In this document: positions 1-8,451 of the stretch, in pieces
Layout: each line of letters starts with the position of its first letter
How positions within the stretch are numbered: the stretch's first letter is position 1
NCBI RefSeq assembly: GCF_003609775.1
Contig: NZ_AP018050.1
Coordinates: forward strand, 744,001 to 808,000
Direction of reading: 5' to 3'
Origin: Prevotella melaninogenica
GTDB lineage: Bacteria > Bacteroidota > Bacteroidia > Bacteroidales > Bacteroidaceae
Length of the DNA: 64,000 nucleotides
Position numbers and translations under genes: made by a program
The notes under the pieces: generated by a model
Told to the model about the DNA's origin: nothing
What the model saw: only the letters and a program-made list of their open reading frames with translations
Database searches by the model: none

Positions 1-488
1 ATATACTTGTGTTCTGTAGCCTGACCAGCGAGTGCGATGTCCCACTTTGAAATCTTATTATCAGCGAACAAGTCGTTCAATGCGCATCCGAAGCAGCTCT
101 CCATAGCGGCAGAAGAACTCATACCTGCACCGAGAGGAACGTCACCAGCAAAAGCAATGTTGAAACCCTTTACGTCAACACCAAGTGCTTTGAACTCCTG
201 TACCATACCATAAATGAAGCGTGCCCATGTTGCGCGTGGACCCTCTGGGTCGTTAACCTTGAACTCTACACGATCCTTGAGGTCGATAGAGTAGCACATA
301 ACAGTATCTGTACCATTAGGGCGAACCTCAGCCATGATGCCCTTGTCTACTGCACCTGGGAATACGAAACCACCGTTATAGTCAGTGTGCTCGCCAATGA
401 GGTTGATACGTCCTGGTGAGAAATAGATGTTTCCAGTCTTGCCGTCGAAATGCTTAATAAAACGACTTCTTACGAATTCTATGTCCAT
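1..488 (-). CDS. galK: galactokinase, N-terminal part (cut by window edge)
   Basis: Galactokinase phosphorylates galactose at C1 in the Leloir pathway (cytoplasm). The first 162 residues are visible. They contain the GHMP-kinase galactose-binding signature GRINLIGEHTDYNGG near residues 27-41 and the ATP-binding loop PLGAGMSSSAA near 119-129. The start is ATG at 488; the gene runs off the left edge. It is the last gene of a minus-strand set galM, symporter, galK (89 bp from the symporter). The same sequence is at 39202-39689, where the rest of the gene can be read. Confidence 0.95.
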   Translation of the reverse strand, partial: MDIEFVRSRFIKHFDGKTGNIYFSPGRINLIGEHTDYNGGFVFPGAVDKGIMAEVRPNGTDTVMCYSIDLKDRVEFKVNDPEGPRATWARFIYGMVQEFKALGVDVKGFNIAFAGDVPLGAGMSSSAAMESCFGCALNDLFADNKISKWDIALAGQATEHKY

Positions 489-576
489 GTTAGTAATATT
501 TGATGATTGTTAGGATATAATTAAATTATCTCGATATAATGGCAAGCGTGATGCCTGCCATTATAAAGATGTCTGT

Positions 577-1860
577 TTAAGCCTTCTTTGAAGGATGTGA
601 GCCAATCAAAGCGTAGAAGAGCATGTAAGCCAACATACCAACGATGAGCCAGTAGCTCTGGATGTCGCCTACCTTTGTAGCCATAATGTTCTGAATCAAT
701 GGCATAACACCACCACCAACAACCATGGTCATGAAGAGACCAGAAGCTGTAGCTGTGTACTTACCAAGACCCTCTGTAGCGAGGTTGAAGATAACACCCC
801 ACATTACTGATGTACAGATACCGCAAAGGATGATGAGTAATACCTTTGTTGGAACCTCAGCCTCAATCCATGTGCTCTCTGCAATATTAGGAATTGTAAG
901 GCTCATTGTATTTGCTTCTGGCATGAAGATAGCCACAATAAGAAGTACGAGAGCCAAGGCTGTTGTCACTGTAAGCTGTGTACGTGAAGATACCTTACCG
1001 CTGATGAAGGCACTTACGAAACGACCAACGAGCATCAACAACCAGTAGATACCAGCGATAAGACCTGCGATGGCAGCACTACCGAGTACACCACCTTCTG
1101 CAACTGGCTGACTGAGGTAGAACAGGAGCTGACCTGGAATACCCACCTCAATACCTACGTAGAAGAAGATTGCAATGATACCGAGCAACAACTGGCGATA
1201 GCCTAATGCGCCCTTGATACCACCAACAACATCAGCCTTCTCTGTCTCTGGCTCAGTCAACTGTGTAAACCAAACGATAAAGAATGATGCTGCAAAGATA
1301 ACCAATGCGATAAGCAACAATGGAGATACAACCTCAAGTGATGTACTCTTAGTAATCTCACCAATCATAGAACCTGCAACCATCGGAGTCAGTGTTGCTG
1401 CGAGTGAGTTCAATGATGCACCAGTCTGGATAAGCTGGTTACCACGGTTACCACCACCACCAAGAAGGTTCAACATTGGGTTTACTACAGTGTTCAAGAT
1501 ACAAACACAGAAACCACAAACGAAGGCACCAACAAGGTAAACTACGTATGTGCTGATTTCGTTTCCATCCATTCTACTGGAACCATATTGGATGGCAATA
1601 CCGATGAAACCAAGTGCCAAAGCAACAAGAGCAGTCTTCTTGTAACCATACTTTGTAATCATCATACCTGCTGGAATACCCATGAAGAGGTAAGCCAAGA
1701 AGTTCATCATGTTACCCATCATACCAGCCCAGTCATAGTGCTGTTTCCAAATTGTACCAAATGGTGCTGCCATGTTGGTAACGAAAGAGATCATAGCAAA
1801 TAGGAACATCATGGTGATAATTGCCACCAAGGTTCCTTTTTTGTTAGTTTGATTTTCCAT
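577..1860 (-). CDS. MFS sugar:H+ symporter (glucose/galactose, FucP/GluP type)
   Basis: A 427-residue inner-membrane permease with about 12 hydrophobic segments along its whole length. It has the FHS-type N-terminus (FLFAMISFVTNM) and a cytoplasmic loop GYKKTALVAL after the second helix, as in the fucose/glucose/galactose symporter family. Position between galM and galK points to galactose or glucose uptake; the substrate is inferred from context. It lies 42 bp downstream of galM and is probably co-transcribed from the galM promoter. The intact frame here contrasts with the duplicate at 39778-41064, which has several indels. Confidence 0.88.
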   Translation of the reverse strand: MENQTNKKGTLVAIITMMFLFAMISFVTNMAAPFGTIWKQHYDWAGMMGNMMNFLAYLFMGIPAGMMITKYGYKKTALVALALGFIGIAIQYGSSRMDGNEISTYVVYLVGAFVCGFCVCILNTVVNPMLNLLGGGGNRGNQLIQTGASLNSLAATLTPMVAGSMIGEITKSTSLEVVSPLLLIALVIFAASFFIVWFTQLTEPETEKADVVGGIKGALGYRQLLLGIIAIFFYVGIEVGIPGQLLFYLSQPVAEGGVLGSAAIAGLIAGIYWLLMLVGRFVSAFISGKVSSRTQLTVTTALALVLLIVAIFMPEANTMSLTIPNIAESTWIEAEVPTKVLLIILCGICTSVMWGVIFNLATEGLGKYTATASGLFMTMVVGGGVMPLIQNIMATKVGDIQSYWLIVGMLAYMLFYALIGSHPSKKA

Positions 1861-1902
1861 TTTGATATTTCAATTTTTATTTATTATTTCGTTTTTGGAT
1901 GC

Positions 1903-2994
1903 TTATTTCTCTACACCAAACTTATAGATAGTTCTCTGTGTGTACTCCTTGCATGGCTCTAAGATGACTGAAGGGAAATAAGGATGGTTTGGACTGTCTG
2001 GGAAGTGCTGTGCTTCGAAGCAGATAGCACTGCGTCGTGGGAAGGTTGCACCATGCTGACCCTTATATCCGTCAGCCCAGTTGTGGGTATATACCTGAAC
2101 ACCTGGCTCTGTTGTATAAACCTCCATAGTTCTGCCACTCTTTGGTTCTTTGATGCGTGCAGCGAATGATAGCTCGCCTTCTTCCTTCTTATTCAGTACG
2201 AAACAGTGGTCGTAACCTGCGCCATTCTTAATCTGCTCGTGGTCAGCATCGATATCCTGACCTACTGGCTTTGGTTCACGGAAGTCGAATGGAGTACCAG
2301 CTACCTTCAAAATCTCACCTGTTGGAATTGATGTTTCATCAATAGGGAGGTAGAAGTCAGCATTAATCTGGCACTCTAAATCGTCAATTGTTGGTGTTGG
2401 ATTAGCAATACCTGCCAAAGAGAAGAAACCATGACTGGTAAGGTTGATGATTGTCTTCTTGTTAGTCTTTGCAGAATACTTGATAATGAGTTCGTCGTTA
2501 TCAGAGAATGAATAGGCTACCCAAACTTCAACTTCGCCTGTATAGCCTTCCTCACCGTACGAAGAAGTGTACTTTAACACAACGGCGTGGTCGTTAACCT
2601 GTACGGCATCCCAAACCTTTGCATTAAAGCCCTCCTTACCTCCATGCAGAGAGTTAGGACCATTATTAATAGCAAGTTTATATTCCTTTCCGTTCAACTG
2701 GAAACGACCTTTGGCAATACGATTACCATAACGGCCAATAAGGGTTGAAAGATAAGGTTCTGGTGAATTGATGACCTCTTGTATATTGTCATGTCCTTGT
2801 ATGATATTTGCCAAGTTTCCTTCTTTATCAGGAACCATAATAGCAACAATCGCACCACCGTAATTAGTGACTGCAACCTCATTGCCTTTGGCATTTCTAA
2901 GTACATAGAGATCGGTTTTCTTACCATCTATCGTAGTCTGGAAGTCCTCTTTCTTCAGACCACACACGTAGTGTGTCTCTTCGGCATTTACCAT
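1903..2994 (-). CDS. galM: aldose 1-epimerase (mutarotase)
   Basis: A 363-residue protein that interconverts alpha and beta anomers of galactose or glucose, feeding galactokinase. Family motifs are present in order: NGPNSLHGG, LTSHGFFSLAG with the second catalytic His, YDHCFVLN, and the C-terminal CFEAQHFPDSPNHP containing the catalytic Glu. Length is normal for the family and no signal peptide is evident, so it is probably cytoplasmic. It is the first gene of the galM/symporter/galK set, with promoter-like boxes 35-70 bp upstream. The duplicate at 41107-42201 has three single-base insertions. Confidence 0.95.
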   Translation of the reverse strand: MVNAEETHYVCGLKKEDFQTTIDGKKTDLYVLRNAKGNEVAVTNYGGAIVAIMVPDKEGNLANIIQGHDNIQEVINSPEPYLSTLIGRYGNRIAKGRFQLNGKEYKLAINNGPNSLHGGKEGFNAKVWDAVQVNDHAVVLKYTSSYGEEGYTGEVEVWVAYSFSDNDELIIKYSAKTNKKTIINLTSHGFFSLAGIANPTPTIDDLECQINADFYLPIDETSIPTGEILKVAGTPFDFREPKPVGQDIDADHEQIKNGAGYDHCFVLNKKEEGELSFAARIKEPKSGRTMEVYTTEPGVQVYTHNWADGYKGQHGATFPRRSAICFEAQHFPDSPNHPYFPSVILEPCKEYTQRTIYKFGVEK

Positions 2995-3028
2995 GATGTT
3001 CTGTTTTTAGTTACTATTTCAAGACCTG

Positions 3029-3064
3029 CAAAGTAAATAAAAATAAACGATAACTGCAAACTTA
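3029..3064 (-). promoter_or_regulatory. candidate promoter of the galM operon
   Basis: On the minus strand TAAGTTTG (3057-3064) matches the Bacteroidota minus-7 consensus TAnnTTTG. A near match, TTACTTTG, lies at 3029-3036. Both are within 70 bp of the galM start at 2994. Transcription start is not determinable from sequence alone. Confidence 0.5.
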
Positions 3065-3116
3065 ACTTTGAAAATAATAGGGTATGGTGTGTTAAAAACA
3101 ATTAACATAACAAGGT

Positions 3117-3181
3117 TTTAACCCAAATCAGTCATTAGATATTGTTAGAAACGATATCTCTATTGACTGATTTGGGTTAAA
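3117..3181. terminator. long hairpin downstream of the 320-residue lipoprotein gene
   Basis: Perfect 18-bp inverted arms (3117-3134 and 3164-3181, TTTAACCCAAATCAGTCA and its complement), with AGATAT/ATATCT nested in the loop. It lies between the lipoprotein stop at 3267 and the galM promoter, so it probably ends the lipoprotein transcript, although no strong U-tract follows. The duplicate is at 42324-42388. Confidence 0.6.
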
Positions 3182-3266
3182 CTCAATTTAATTACAAAAG
3201 TCTTATAGCAATCTTTGTAAGTGTGAGTTGATTACTCAAATTACAAGTTTGTGCCTTTGTTTTCTG

Positions 3267-4229
3267 TTAAAACTCCTCAGAATAGGCTCTGATTTTACCT
3301 GGACAGGGTTTAAGCAAAGGATAGTCTGAGCTCTCTTGGAACTTTGTTAGCTTTTGCATAATAGCATCCCTATCCTCTTGACTCTTCATCCGAAGCATGT
3401 CTTTGATAAAAGGTACTGTCGGACTATCTGGGTAAGCCTTCATGAATCGTTTCCACTCTTCTTTAACTTCTTTGTCTATGTTTTCATAATACACAGGAGT
3501 ATTGTCTACGCCAAATAAATAGGCAGACTGAAGGAATATATAGTCATCTTGTAGTCTACAGAAAAATTCTTTCTTTGTTGGATATGTTTTTACGTAAGCT
3601 TCGTGTCGAGCAAGCAGGTTACCCAACCTTCGCCACGATATTACGAGGACAGCATCTGGGGCAATGTTCTCTGCATCCTTTATCAGGTACCAATAGTCCT
3701 GATAGTACTTAGGCAATAGTTTGACATACTGAATGTATGTTTTAGTTTGAAGGTTCATTTCTACGATTCCTTCTCCTAAATCTACTATTTCTATCCCTGC
3801 GTTCTTATAGAACAGCTCCTTCTTTTTAATGGAATCGTGTGGCACTATTTCATTACCCATGCTGTCTATTTTATACTCGAAATAGTGCCCAAGGAAATGA
3901 CTCTCACGGTCATTGATCTTATTCAGCTCTTTTTGCACTTCCGTACTAAACTCATCAAAGATTCGACAACGCTCCTCTGGTGATGCGCCCTTAAATTGGA
4001 TGTCAATTATTTGCTGATGAAGCTTGATTCGCTTCAAGGGATCAGTCGTTTTTGCAAGGATTTGCTTAACGCTATCAACCTTAGCCTTTTGTTGGATACT
4101 ATCGATATTTATTTCCTGCTTTGTACTATCGATGTTCTGACCATCTTTATCTGTTTGCTTGGAAGGGCTGTTTTGACAAGCTGTCAATAGTACAATTCCT
4201 AATAAGAATAGATATATGATTCGTTTCAT
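3267..4229 (-). CDS. hypothetical lipoprotein, 320 aa
   Basis: I do not recognise the family. The N-terminus is a lipoprotein signal: basic MKR, a hydrophobic stretch, then the lipobox LTAC with Cys19. Residues about 30-60 are polar and repetitive (SIQQKAKVDSVKQ and similar), probably a linker from the membrane anchor. The rest is mixed alpha/beta with many charged residues and no evident motif. It is monocistronic: its own minus-7 box is at 4292-4299 and a hairpin follows it. The duplicate at 42474-43436 has two compensating indels. Confidence 0.75.
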   Translation of the reverse strand: MKRIIYLFLLGIVLLTACQNSPSKQTDKDGQNIDSTKQEINIDSIQQKAKVDSVKQILAKTTDPLKRIKLHQQIIDIQFKGASPEERCRIFDEFSTEVQKELNKINDRESHFLGHYFEYKIDSMGNEIVPHDSIKKKELFYKNAGIEIVDLGEGIVEMNLQTKTYIQYVKLLPKYYQDYWYLIKDAENIAPDAVLVISWRRLGNLLARHEAYVKTYPTKKEFFCRLQDDYIFLQSAYLFGVDNTPVYYENIDKEVKEEWKRFMKAYPDSPTVPFIKDMLRMKSQEDRDAIMQKLTKFQESSDYPLLKPCPGKIRAYSEEF

Positions 4230-4291
4230 AAGATTAATGTTTGAAAGTTTTATTAATGATAAATTTTGTTCTCAGTTTCTTTTCTTCTGTG

Positions 4292-4299
4292 CAAAGATA
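4292..4299 (-). promoter_or_regulatory. minus-7 box for the 320-aa lipoprotein gene
   Basis: TATCTTTG on the minus strand matches TAnnTTTG, 63 bp upstream of the start codon at 4229. Confidence 0.5.
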
Positions 4300-4974
4300 T
4301 ATATAAAAAAGGAGGAAACTCTCAATTGTTAGTTTTTTATTTTCTCATGTGTTAATATTTATTGATAAGTTCTTTTGTATCAAGTTTTTTTTATATGTAT
4401 TTTAGCTTGTTCTTTTGTGGTTCACTTTACTGAATACCTAAACTTAATACGCTTGTATAAGCATCTGTTTAGAGTACTTTTGTGTGAAATATTATGACAT
4501 TTTTTGATCCTATAAGCTTGTTTTCAGTCGAAAAACAGCGTTTTCACTTAGGTTTGTAACTATCAGATAATCAAGCGGTTGTCTGATTGTAAAAGAAAAG
4601 ATGCTTAATTGCATTTCAAAAGGGCGTTACTTAGACCTCAAAAGGGCATCTTTTGCAAGTCAATTAAGCCTTAATTCGAATGCAATTAAGCACCAATTAA
4701 AAATCAGTTTATGATTTTTCTTTACAAAGTAAGTATGAGTGCGGTTACCCTTTAGTTTTGATTGCTAATTTACTTTCTGAAAGTCCAAAGTCCTTAACAG
4801 ATGATGTCCGATAAGATTTATCCGTATATGTTAGGCTTTTGGGGGCTTACTTATATCTCATTTTAATGGGAATAGCAATCATTCCTACCATCTTTTTTTG
4901 ATTTGAATTTATTTTTATAAGTAGTATTCCTACAACTCATTTTACTCAGATAAGCATAGAATAGTTAAATGTAA
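4300..4974. other. intergenic region, AT-rich, no gene seen
   Basis: About 675 bp without a convincing reading frame on either strand. It contains the dispersed repeat listed at 4616-4669. Nothing else is recognisable. Confidence 0.5.
4616..4669 (+). repeat. dispersed intergenic repeat, copy 1
   Basis: A 54-bp block with TCAAAAGGGCGTTA followed by CTCAAAAGGGCATCTTTTG and CAATTA. The same block, diverged, occurs inverted at 34196-34249 in an unrelated intergenic region, and again at 43823-43876 in the duplicated segment. Confidence 0.7.
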
Positions 4975-5013
4975 AAAGAGCACAGTAGGATTAGAAAACC
5001 TGCTGTGCTCTTT
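4975..5013. terminator. bidirectional terminator after the 69-aa gene
   Basis: 15-bp inverted arms (4975-4989 and 4999-5013, AAAGAGCACAGTAGG with one mismatch) around a 9-nt loop. A-rich sequence lies on the left and a T-run on the right, so it would work in either direction. It sits just past the stop at 5020. Confidence 0.8.
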
Positions 5014-5019
5014 GTTTTT

Positions 5020-5229
5020 TTAGATATTCTTTATGAATTCTATCACATCTTGTATGGCTTTTTGCTTCCAAAGAATATAAGTAAAACCGCCAACTGATAT
5101 AATAGAGAGGGTGATGTTGATAAGACAAGATTTGAAATCCATTTCTTTCCAGTTCTTAAATAACCCCCACACGCTCTTGACAGTTATATAAACTAAAACG
5201 GCACAAAGTGCAAATGCAAATATTATCAT
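5020..5229 (-). CDS. small two-helix membrane protein, 69 aa
   Basis: Unrecognised. Two hydrophobic segments (about residues 2-22 and 36-54) flank a short basic/acidic loop, KNWKEMDFKSC. It begins 17 bp after the stop of the 317-aa lipoprotein and ends at a terminator, so the two form a two-gene unit. A small hydrophobic partner downstream of a secreted lipoprotein could be an accessory or immunity-type protein; this is inference from position only. Confidence 0.7.
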   Translation of the reverse strand: MIIFAFALCAVLVYITVKSVWGLFKNWKEMDFKSCLINITLSIISVGGFTYILWKQKAIQDVIEFIKNI

Positions 5230-5246
5230 ATTATTTCTTAGTTCTT

Positions 5247-6200
5247 TTACTGTTTTCTTTTCTTTACTTCTTGCTGCTTTTCTAATTCACGCAATTTTTC
5301 TTCAATCGTATTATTCTCCAACTGTTTTACCATTTCGGGAGAAGCATAAATAGAACAGTCTGTATTACCGTGCCTGTAAATACACCATCCAAATTCTGCT
5401 ACAGCTATTCCTACACCGACTGGACCTAAAGCTCTCTTAGCAACAATCTTAAAATTTTTTTTAATAACAACTTTTGACCATTTGGCGTTTGCAAATGCAA
5501 CTACATTTGTAAATATGTCTGCTCCTATGGCTTCTAAAGCACAGTCAAAAATAACCTTTAGATTACTTTGTTTAGCAAAATTGTCTTTGGCATAACATGG
5601 TGTCGCTAAGAAATTAAATGTTTGTCTTTCATTCTTTGAAACTTGTAACTCTGCACGTTGAATGTCTTGATTACCTAAAATCATTGCTACAAGAATAACA
5701 TCCTCGTCGCTTGCTCCTGTCTCTGCTATTATTTGATTAAGTTCTTCTTCTGTTATATCTTGCTCCAGCAAGTATCCCCTACTTACGCCCAACATAGGAT
5801 TTAAAACATTTTTGATTTCCACAGTTGAAACAATAATATCATTTTCTCCACTTTGCATGTTTGGTACTATGGAAAAATCTGCAGCAGTTATTCTATGAAA
5901 ATCTGATACATCCTGTACCGTTCGTACGTATTTAAGTAACTTTTTCTGTATCTCTGTTGCATCTTCAGGGAAATCAGCATGTAATGTTACATAATTACTC
6001 GTATTGATGGAGTCTTTGGCATTGCTCGCTCTGGTCTTTCCTGTTGGAATGAGTTGAGTTGATGCAATGGCAGGGACATTGAGAGTCAGTGCCTTAAAAA
6101 AGTTTCTGGTTTCGTCCTTTACCACTTCACCTCCTTGGTTTGATTCGATGTTTGTACATCCTATTGAAGCTATCACTAAAATGACACAGTATAGAATCAT
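5247..6200 (-). CDS. hypothetical lipoprotein with a C-terminal hydrophobic helix, 317 aa
   Basis: Unrecognised family. Residues 1-15 form a lipoprotein signal ending in the lipobox ASIGC (Cys15). The middle is a polar domain. Towards the C-terminus a Lys-rich stretch (VVIKKNFKIVAKRALG) leads into the hydrophobic GPVGVGIAVAEFGWCIY and a second Cys (TDCSIY), then a charged coiled tail with EEKLRELEKQQEVKKRKQ. The Lys-rich plus glycine-rich helix with nearby cysteines resembles membrane-active peptides, but I cannot assign a function. A minus-7 box lies at 6277-6284; the 69-aa membrane protein follows. Confidence 0.7.
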   Translation of the reverse strand: MILYCVILVIASIGCTNIESNQGGEVVKDETRNFFKALTLNVPAIASTQLIPTGKTRASNAKDSINTSNYVTLHADFPEDATEIQKKLLKYVRTVQDVSDFHRITAADFSIVPNMQSGENDIIVSTVEIKNVLNPMLGVSRGYLLEQDITEEELNQIIAETGASDEDVILVAMILGNQDIQRAELQVSKNERQTFNFLATPCYAKDNFAKQSNLKVIFDCALEAIGADIFTNVVAFANAKWSKVVIKKNFKIVAKRALGPVGVGIAVAEFGWCIYRHGNTDCSIYASPEMVKQLENNTIEEKLRELEKQQEVKKRKQ

Positions 6201-6242
6201 TTCGTTTGTTTGTTCATTTGTTTCATTTTCTTTGATTTTTAG

Positions 6243-6572
6243 TTGATTAAATTAAGAGATAATCGATTATCTACTGCAAAGATAAATAAAAATAACATTC
6301 ATGTCAAGTGTATTGATAATAAATTTGCTATCTTTATCAAATCTATACTATGCCATCTTCTTACAGCACTTATCTGTGACTTTTACAAGGCCATTATTCA
6401 AAGACTCGACGTAAAGAAGTTCGGACTCAATGCAACAAGTCGCATAAAAGCGTTTGTCTTCAGGTTTATTTCTGTACCAGCCAAGTGGATCAGGACATCA
6501 AGGCGGTATGTGCTGAATATCTATACCTGTAATAATGCTTACGCAGATGTTTTCCAGACTGATTTTGGATAA
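6243..6572 (+). pseudogene. IS1380-type transposase C-terminal remnant
   Basis: The last part of this frame reads LNATSRIKAFVFRF, then SVPAKWIRTSRRYVLNIYT and a YADVF ending, matching the C-terminus of IS1380/IS4-like transposases common in Bacteroidota as I remember them. The N-terminal two-thirds and any DDE residues are absent and no intact IS ends are visible, so this is a dead fragment on the strand opposite its neighbours. Residues before about 35 probably do not belong to it. Confidence 0.55.
6277..6284 (-). promoter_or_regulatory. minus-7 box for the 317-aa/69-aa pair
   Basis: TATCTTTG on the minus strand matches TAnnTTTG, 77 bp upstream of the start at 6200. Confidence 0.5.
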
Positions 6573-6909
6573 TGACTACAACTTATGGGAATGATATTAT
6601 GTATTGCCTCAAGTCACATTGTGGGGTAAGGGGATATTGTAGGCAGAAGTGGGTGCTTCAAGTTCAAATTTAATCATATATTATTCTCCTTTTCGTTTTG
6701 CAAATATAACTCTTTGCGTTGATATGTGTAAGAGAATAAATGAAAAAGCAGCAAATGATTGCTCATTTGCTGCTGTATGGTAATAAGGTTTTCTATATAA
6801 GCCCTCAATGTTTTTCTTGTAAGTTTCTGTTCTTATTCATCTTTCTTTGTCAGACGAACATACAACAAGTAAAAATATATGGTGTGGCTTAGGAAAACCG
6901 ATGTGTCTG
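6573..6909. other. intergenic region with a terminator-like hairpin
   Basis: No gene seen. It holds a perfect 12-bp inverted repeat at 6747-6774 (AGCAGCAAATGA and its complement, 4-nt loop) preceded by A-rich sequence, 136 bp past the LRR gene stop; plausible end of the LRR transcript. Confidence 0.6.
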
Positions 6910-7591
6910 TTATTTAATGATTATCTTTTTACCATTGACAATATAAACACCCTTAGGTAAAGCATTAATTTCGTCGGTGCTTGCTTTACTTAGCCGTTTT
7001 GTTCCATCTATTGTATAGACATCAGCAAGTCCTGCTTTATTATAAACAGTGTTTGTAATGCCAGTAGTATTATCCTCTATTAATAAGAAATCTTTCCATT
7101 GGTATGCTTGTTTATATGCGTCAAGACTATTCTTAGGAACAATAAGTTTACATTTAGATTTATTAATGTTGGTAAAAACACCTGATTCACAGGTTGGAGG
7201 TACGACTGCCTCACTTGAAATCTGTGTTATACTGGTACAGTAATCAAATGCGTATTCTCCTATAGCCTTAACACTATCTCCGATATGTACTTTTTGTAGG
7301 TTGGTGCATCCGCTAAAAGCTTCGCCACCTATTGTCGTAACACTATTAGGAATGGTTACAGAAGTTAGAGAACTGCAACCCATGAAAGCATTGTAGCCAA
7401 TTGTAGTAACACTATTTGGAATGGTTACAGAGGTTAGAGAGCTACAAATACTGAAAGCAGCCTTTCCAATTGTCGTAACACTATTTGGAATGGTTACAGA
7501 AGTTAGAGAGCGACAACCGTTGAAAGCATTGTCGCCAATTGTTGTAACACTATTGGGAATGGTTACAGAAGTTAGAGAACTACATCCAGCG
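6910..7591 (-). pseudogene. BspA-like LRR protein, C-terminal part (gene split by the cfxA element)
   Basis: The frame reads tandem 23-residue repeats of the form SLTSVTIPNSVTTIG..AF.GC, typical of BspA-like surface LRR proteins. It continues upstream of the first ATG (7383) right to the element border at 7591, giving at least four more repeat units. After the repeats comes a domain with VVPPTCES and a C-terminal tail DVYTIDGTKRL...LPKGVYIVNGKKIIIK, which looks like a sorting or por-secretion-like tail. The start and signal peptide are missing here; at the clean locus they lie at 56853-57171. Confidence 0.85.
7581..7591. repeat. left flanking direct repeat / att core of element copy 1
   Basis: TACATCCAGCG borders the left end of the element and recurs at the right end (17645-17655). 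The TA on the right side is also part of the terminal inverted repeat, so the strict duplication is 9-11 bp. Confidence 0.7.
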
Positions 7592-7975
7592 TATTTACAA
7601 CCGATTATTACTCAATATTTTATAGATAATAAGTCAGAAATATGGTTGTTATTTTTAATTGCACATTCTAAAAGGTGAAGATTTAACGCTTTTATTGATT
7701 ATTAACTCAAAAAGGACATCAACTTGGGTCGTTTCTTCTCTTTTCCTTGCTATTCGTTTCCGATATTCCACTTTTGTTTTGGTCTATCTCATATGTACTG
7801 CAAAGGTATTGATTTTTGTTTGATATTGCTCCTTGCTTGCTCCTTGTCGTAGATTAATTTTCACACAGGAATTTTTGTTCTCTTTCTATAGGGGCTTGAA
7901 ACAATCCATTTATTGGAAACAATTAAAGACGGAGCTGGTTTGCCCCAGTGCTTTTTAAGAAACAGGGCAATTATT
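7592..7975. other. left end of element, no gene; outward promoter candidate
   Basis: 384 bp with no convincing gene. On the minus strand TACCTTTG at 7801-7808 fits the minus-7 consensus and would direct transcription out of the element towards the LRR fragment. Very short frames after it are not supported. Confidence 0.4.
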
Positions 7976-8197
7976 TTATCTCCACAAAGGCTCTTGTTCC
8001 CAATTATGAGGAAAGCCTAATAAACGAGTTCTTACTGATGGGTATTTCGATAAAAGCTGCTTGAAATCTGCAACAAAAGTGTTGCCCATAGAAATGGAGT
8101 TAAGCCAATACACCACATAGCAGAGTTGCGGATAAAGTGTTTGTTCACGGAACGAGAAATCCGTAATCCATGTGTTTGGCATACGCATAGGCATCAT
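7976..8197 (-). pseudogene. Abi_2-family (abortive infection) protein, C-terminal remnant
   Basis: The 73-residue frame carries QLCYVVYWLNSI, LLSKYPSV and the terminal GFPHNWEQEPLW, which I recognise as the C-terminal signature of AbiD/AbiF-like proteins (Abi_2), RNase-fold phage-exclusion factors. The N-terminal two-thirds is missing: upstream sequence turns into the cfxA leader. It is a scar of a former cargo gene at the element's left end. Confidence 0.6.
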
Positions 8198-8275
8198 TGG
8201 CTTGACAGGAAAGACCCGATTTGACAGTCTTGAATGATGGGCGCAGCAATTACGAAGTACGGGTCTGGGTACGGA

Positions 8276-8320
8276 TTAAAAGGCTAAGTGATTATTTCCA
8301 GTCATTTAGCCTTTTTAATT
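8276..8320. terminator. hairpin between Abi_2 remnant and cfxA promoter
   Basis: Inverted arms ATTAAAAGGCTAA (8276-8288) and TTAGCCTTTTTAAT (8307-8320) with a T-rich right arm. It would stop plus-strand transcription entering cfxA from the left. Confidence 0.6.
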
Positions 8321-8396
8321 ATCTAATTTTTCCCCACATTTTCCCCACAGCTGTCTATTTATATATTTTAGAAACATATTTTTCCGTAAAGTTATG

Positions 8397-8404
8397 TACC
8401 TTTG
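8397..8404 (+). promoter_or_regulatory. cfxA promoter, minus-7 box
   Basis: TACCTTTG fits TAnnTTTG 47 bp upstream of the cfxA ATG, giving a short leader. No clear minus-33 TTTG is visible at the expected spacing. Confidence 0.6.
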
Positions 8405-8451
8405 TCGGCAAATAAAGATATTCTCGTCAAACAAATATAAATAATATAAAC

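Noticed and set aside
7383..7591. Regular 69-bp repeats that could suggest a CRISPR array
   Set aside because: They are coding: each unit translates as a 23-residue LRR in one frame, with variation at codon level and no unique spacers.
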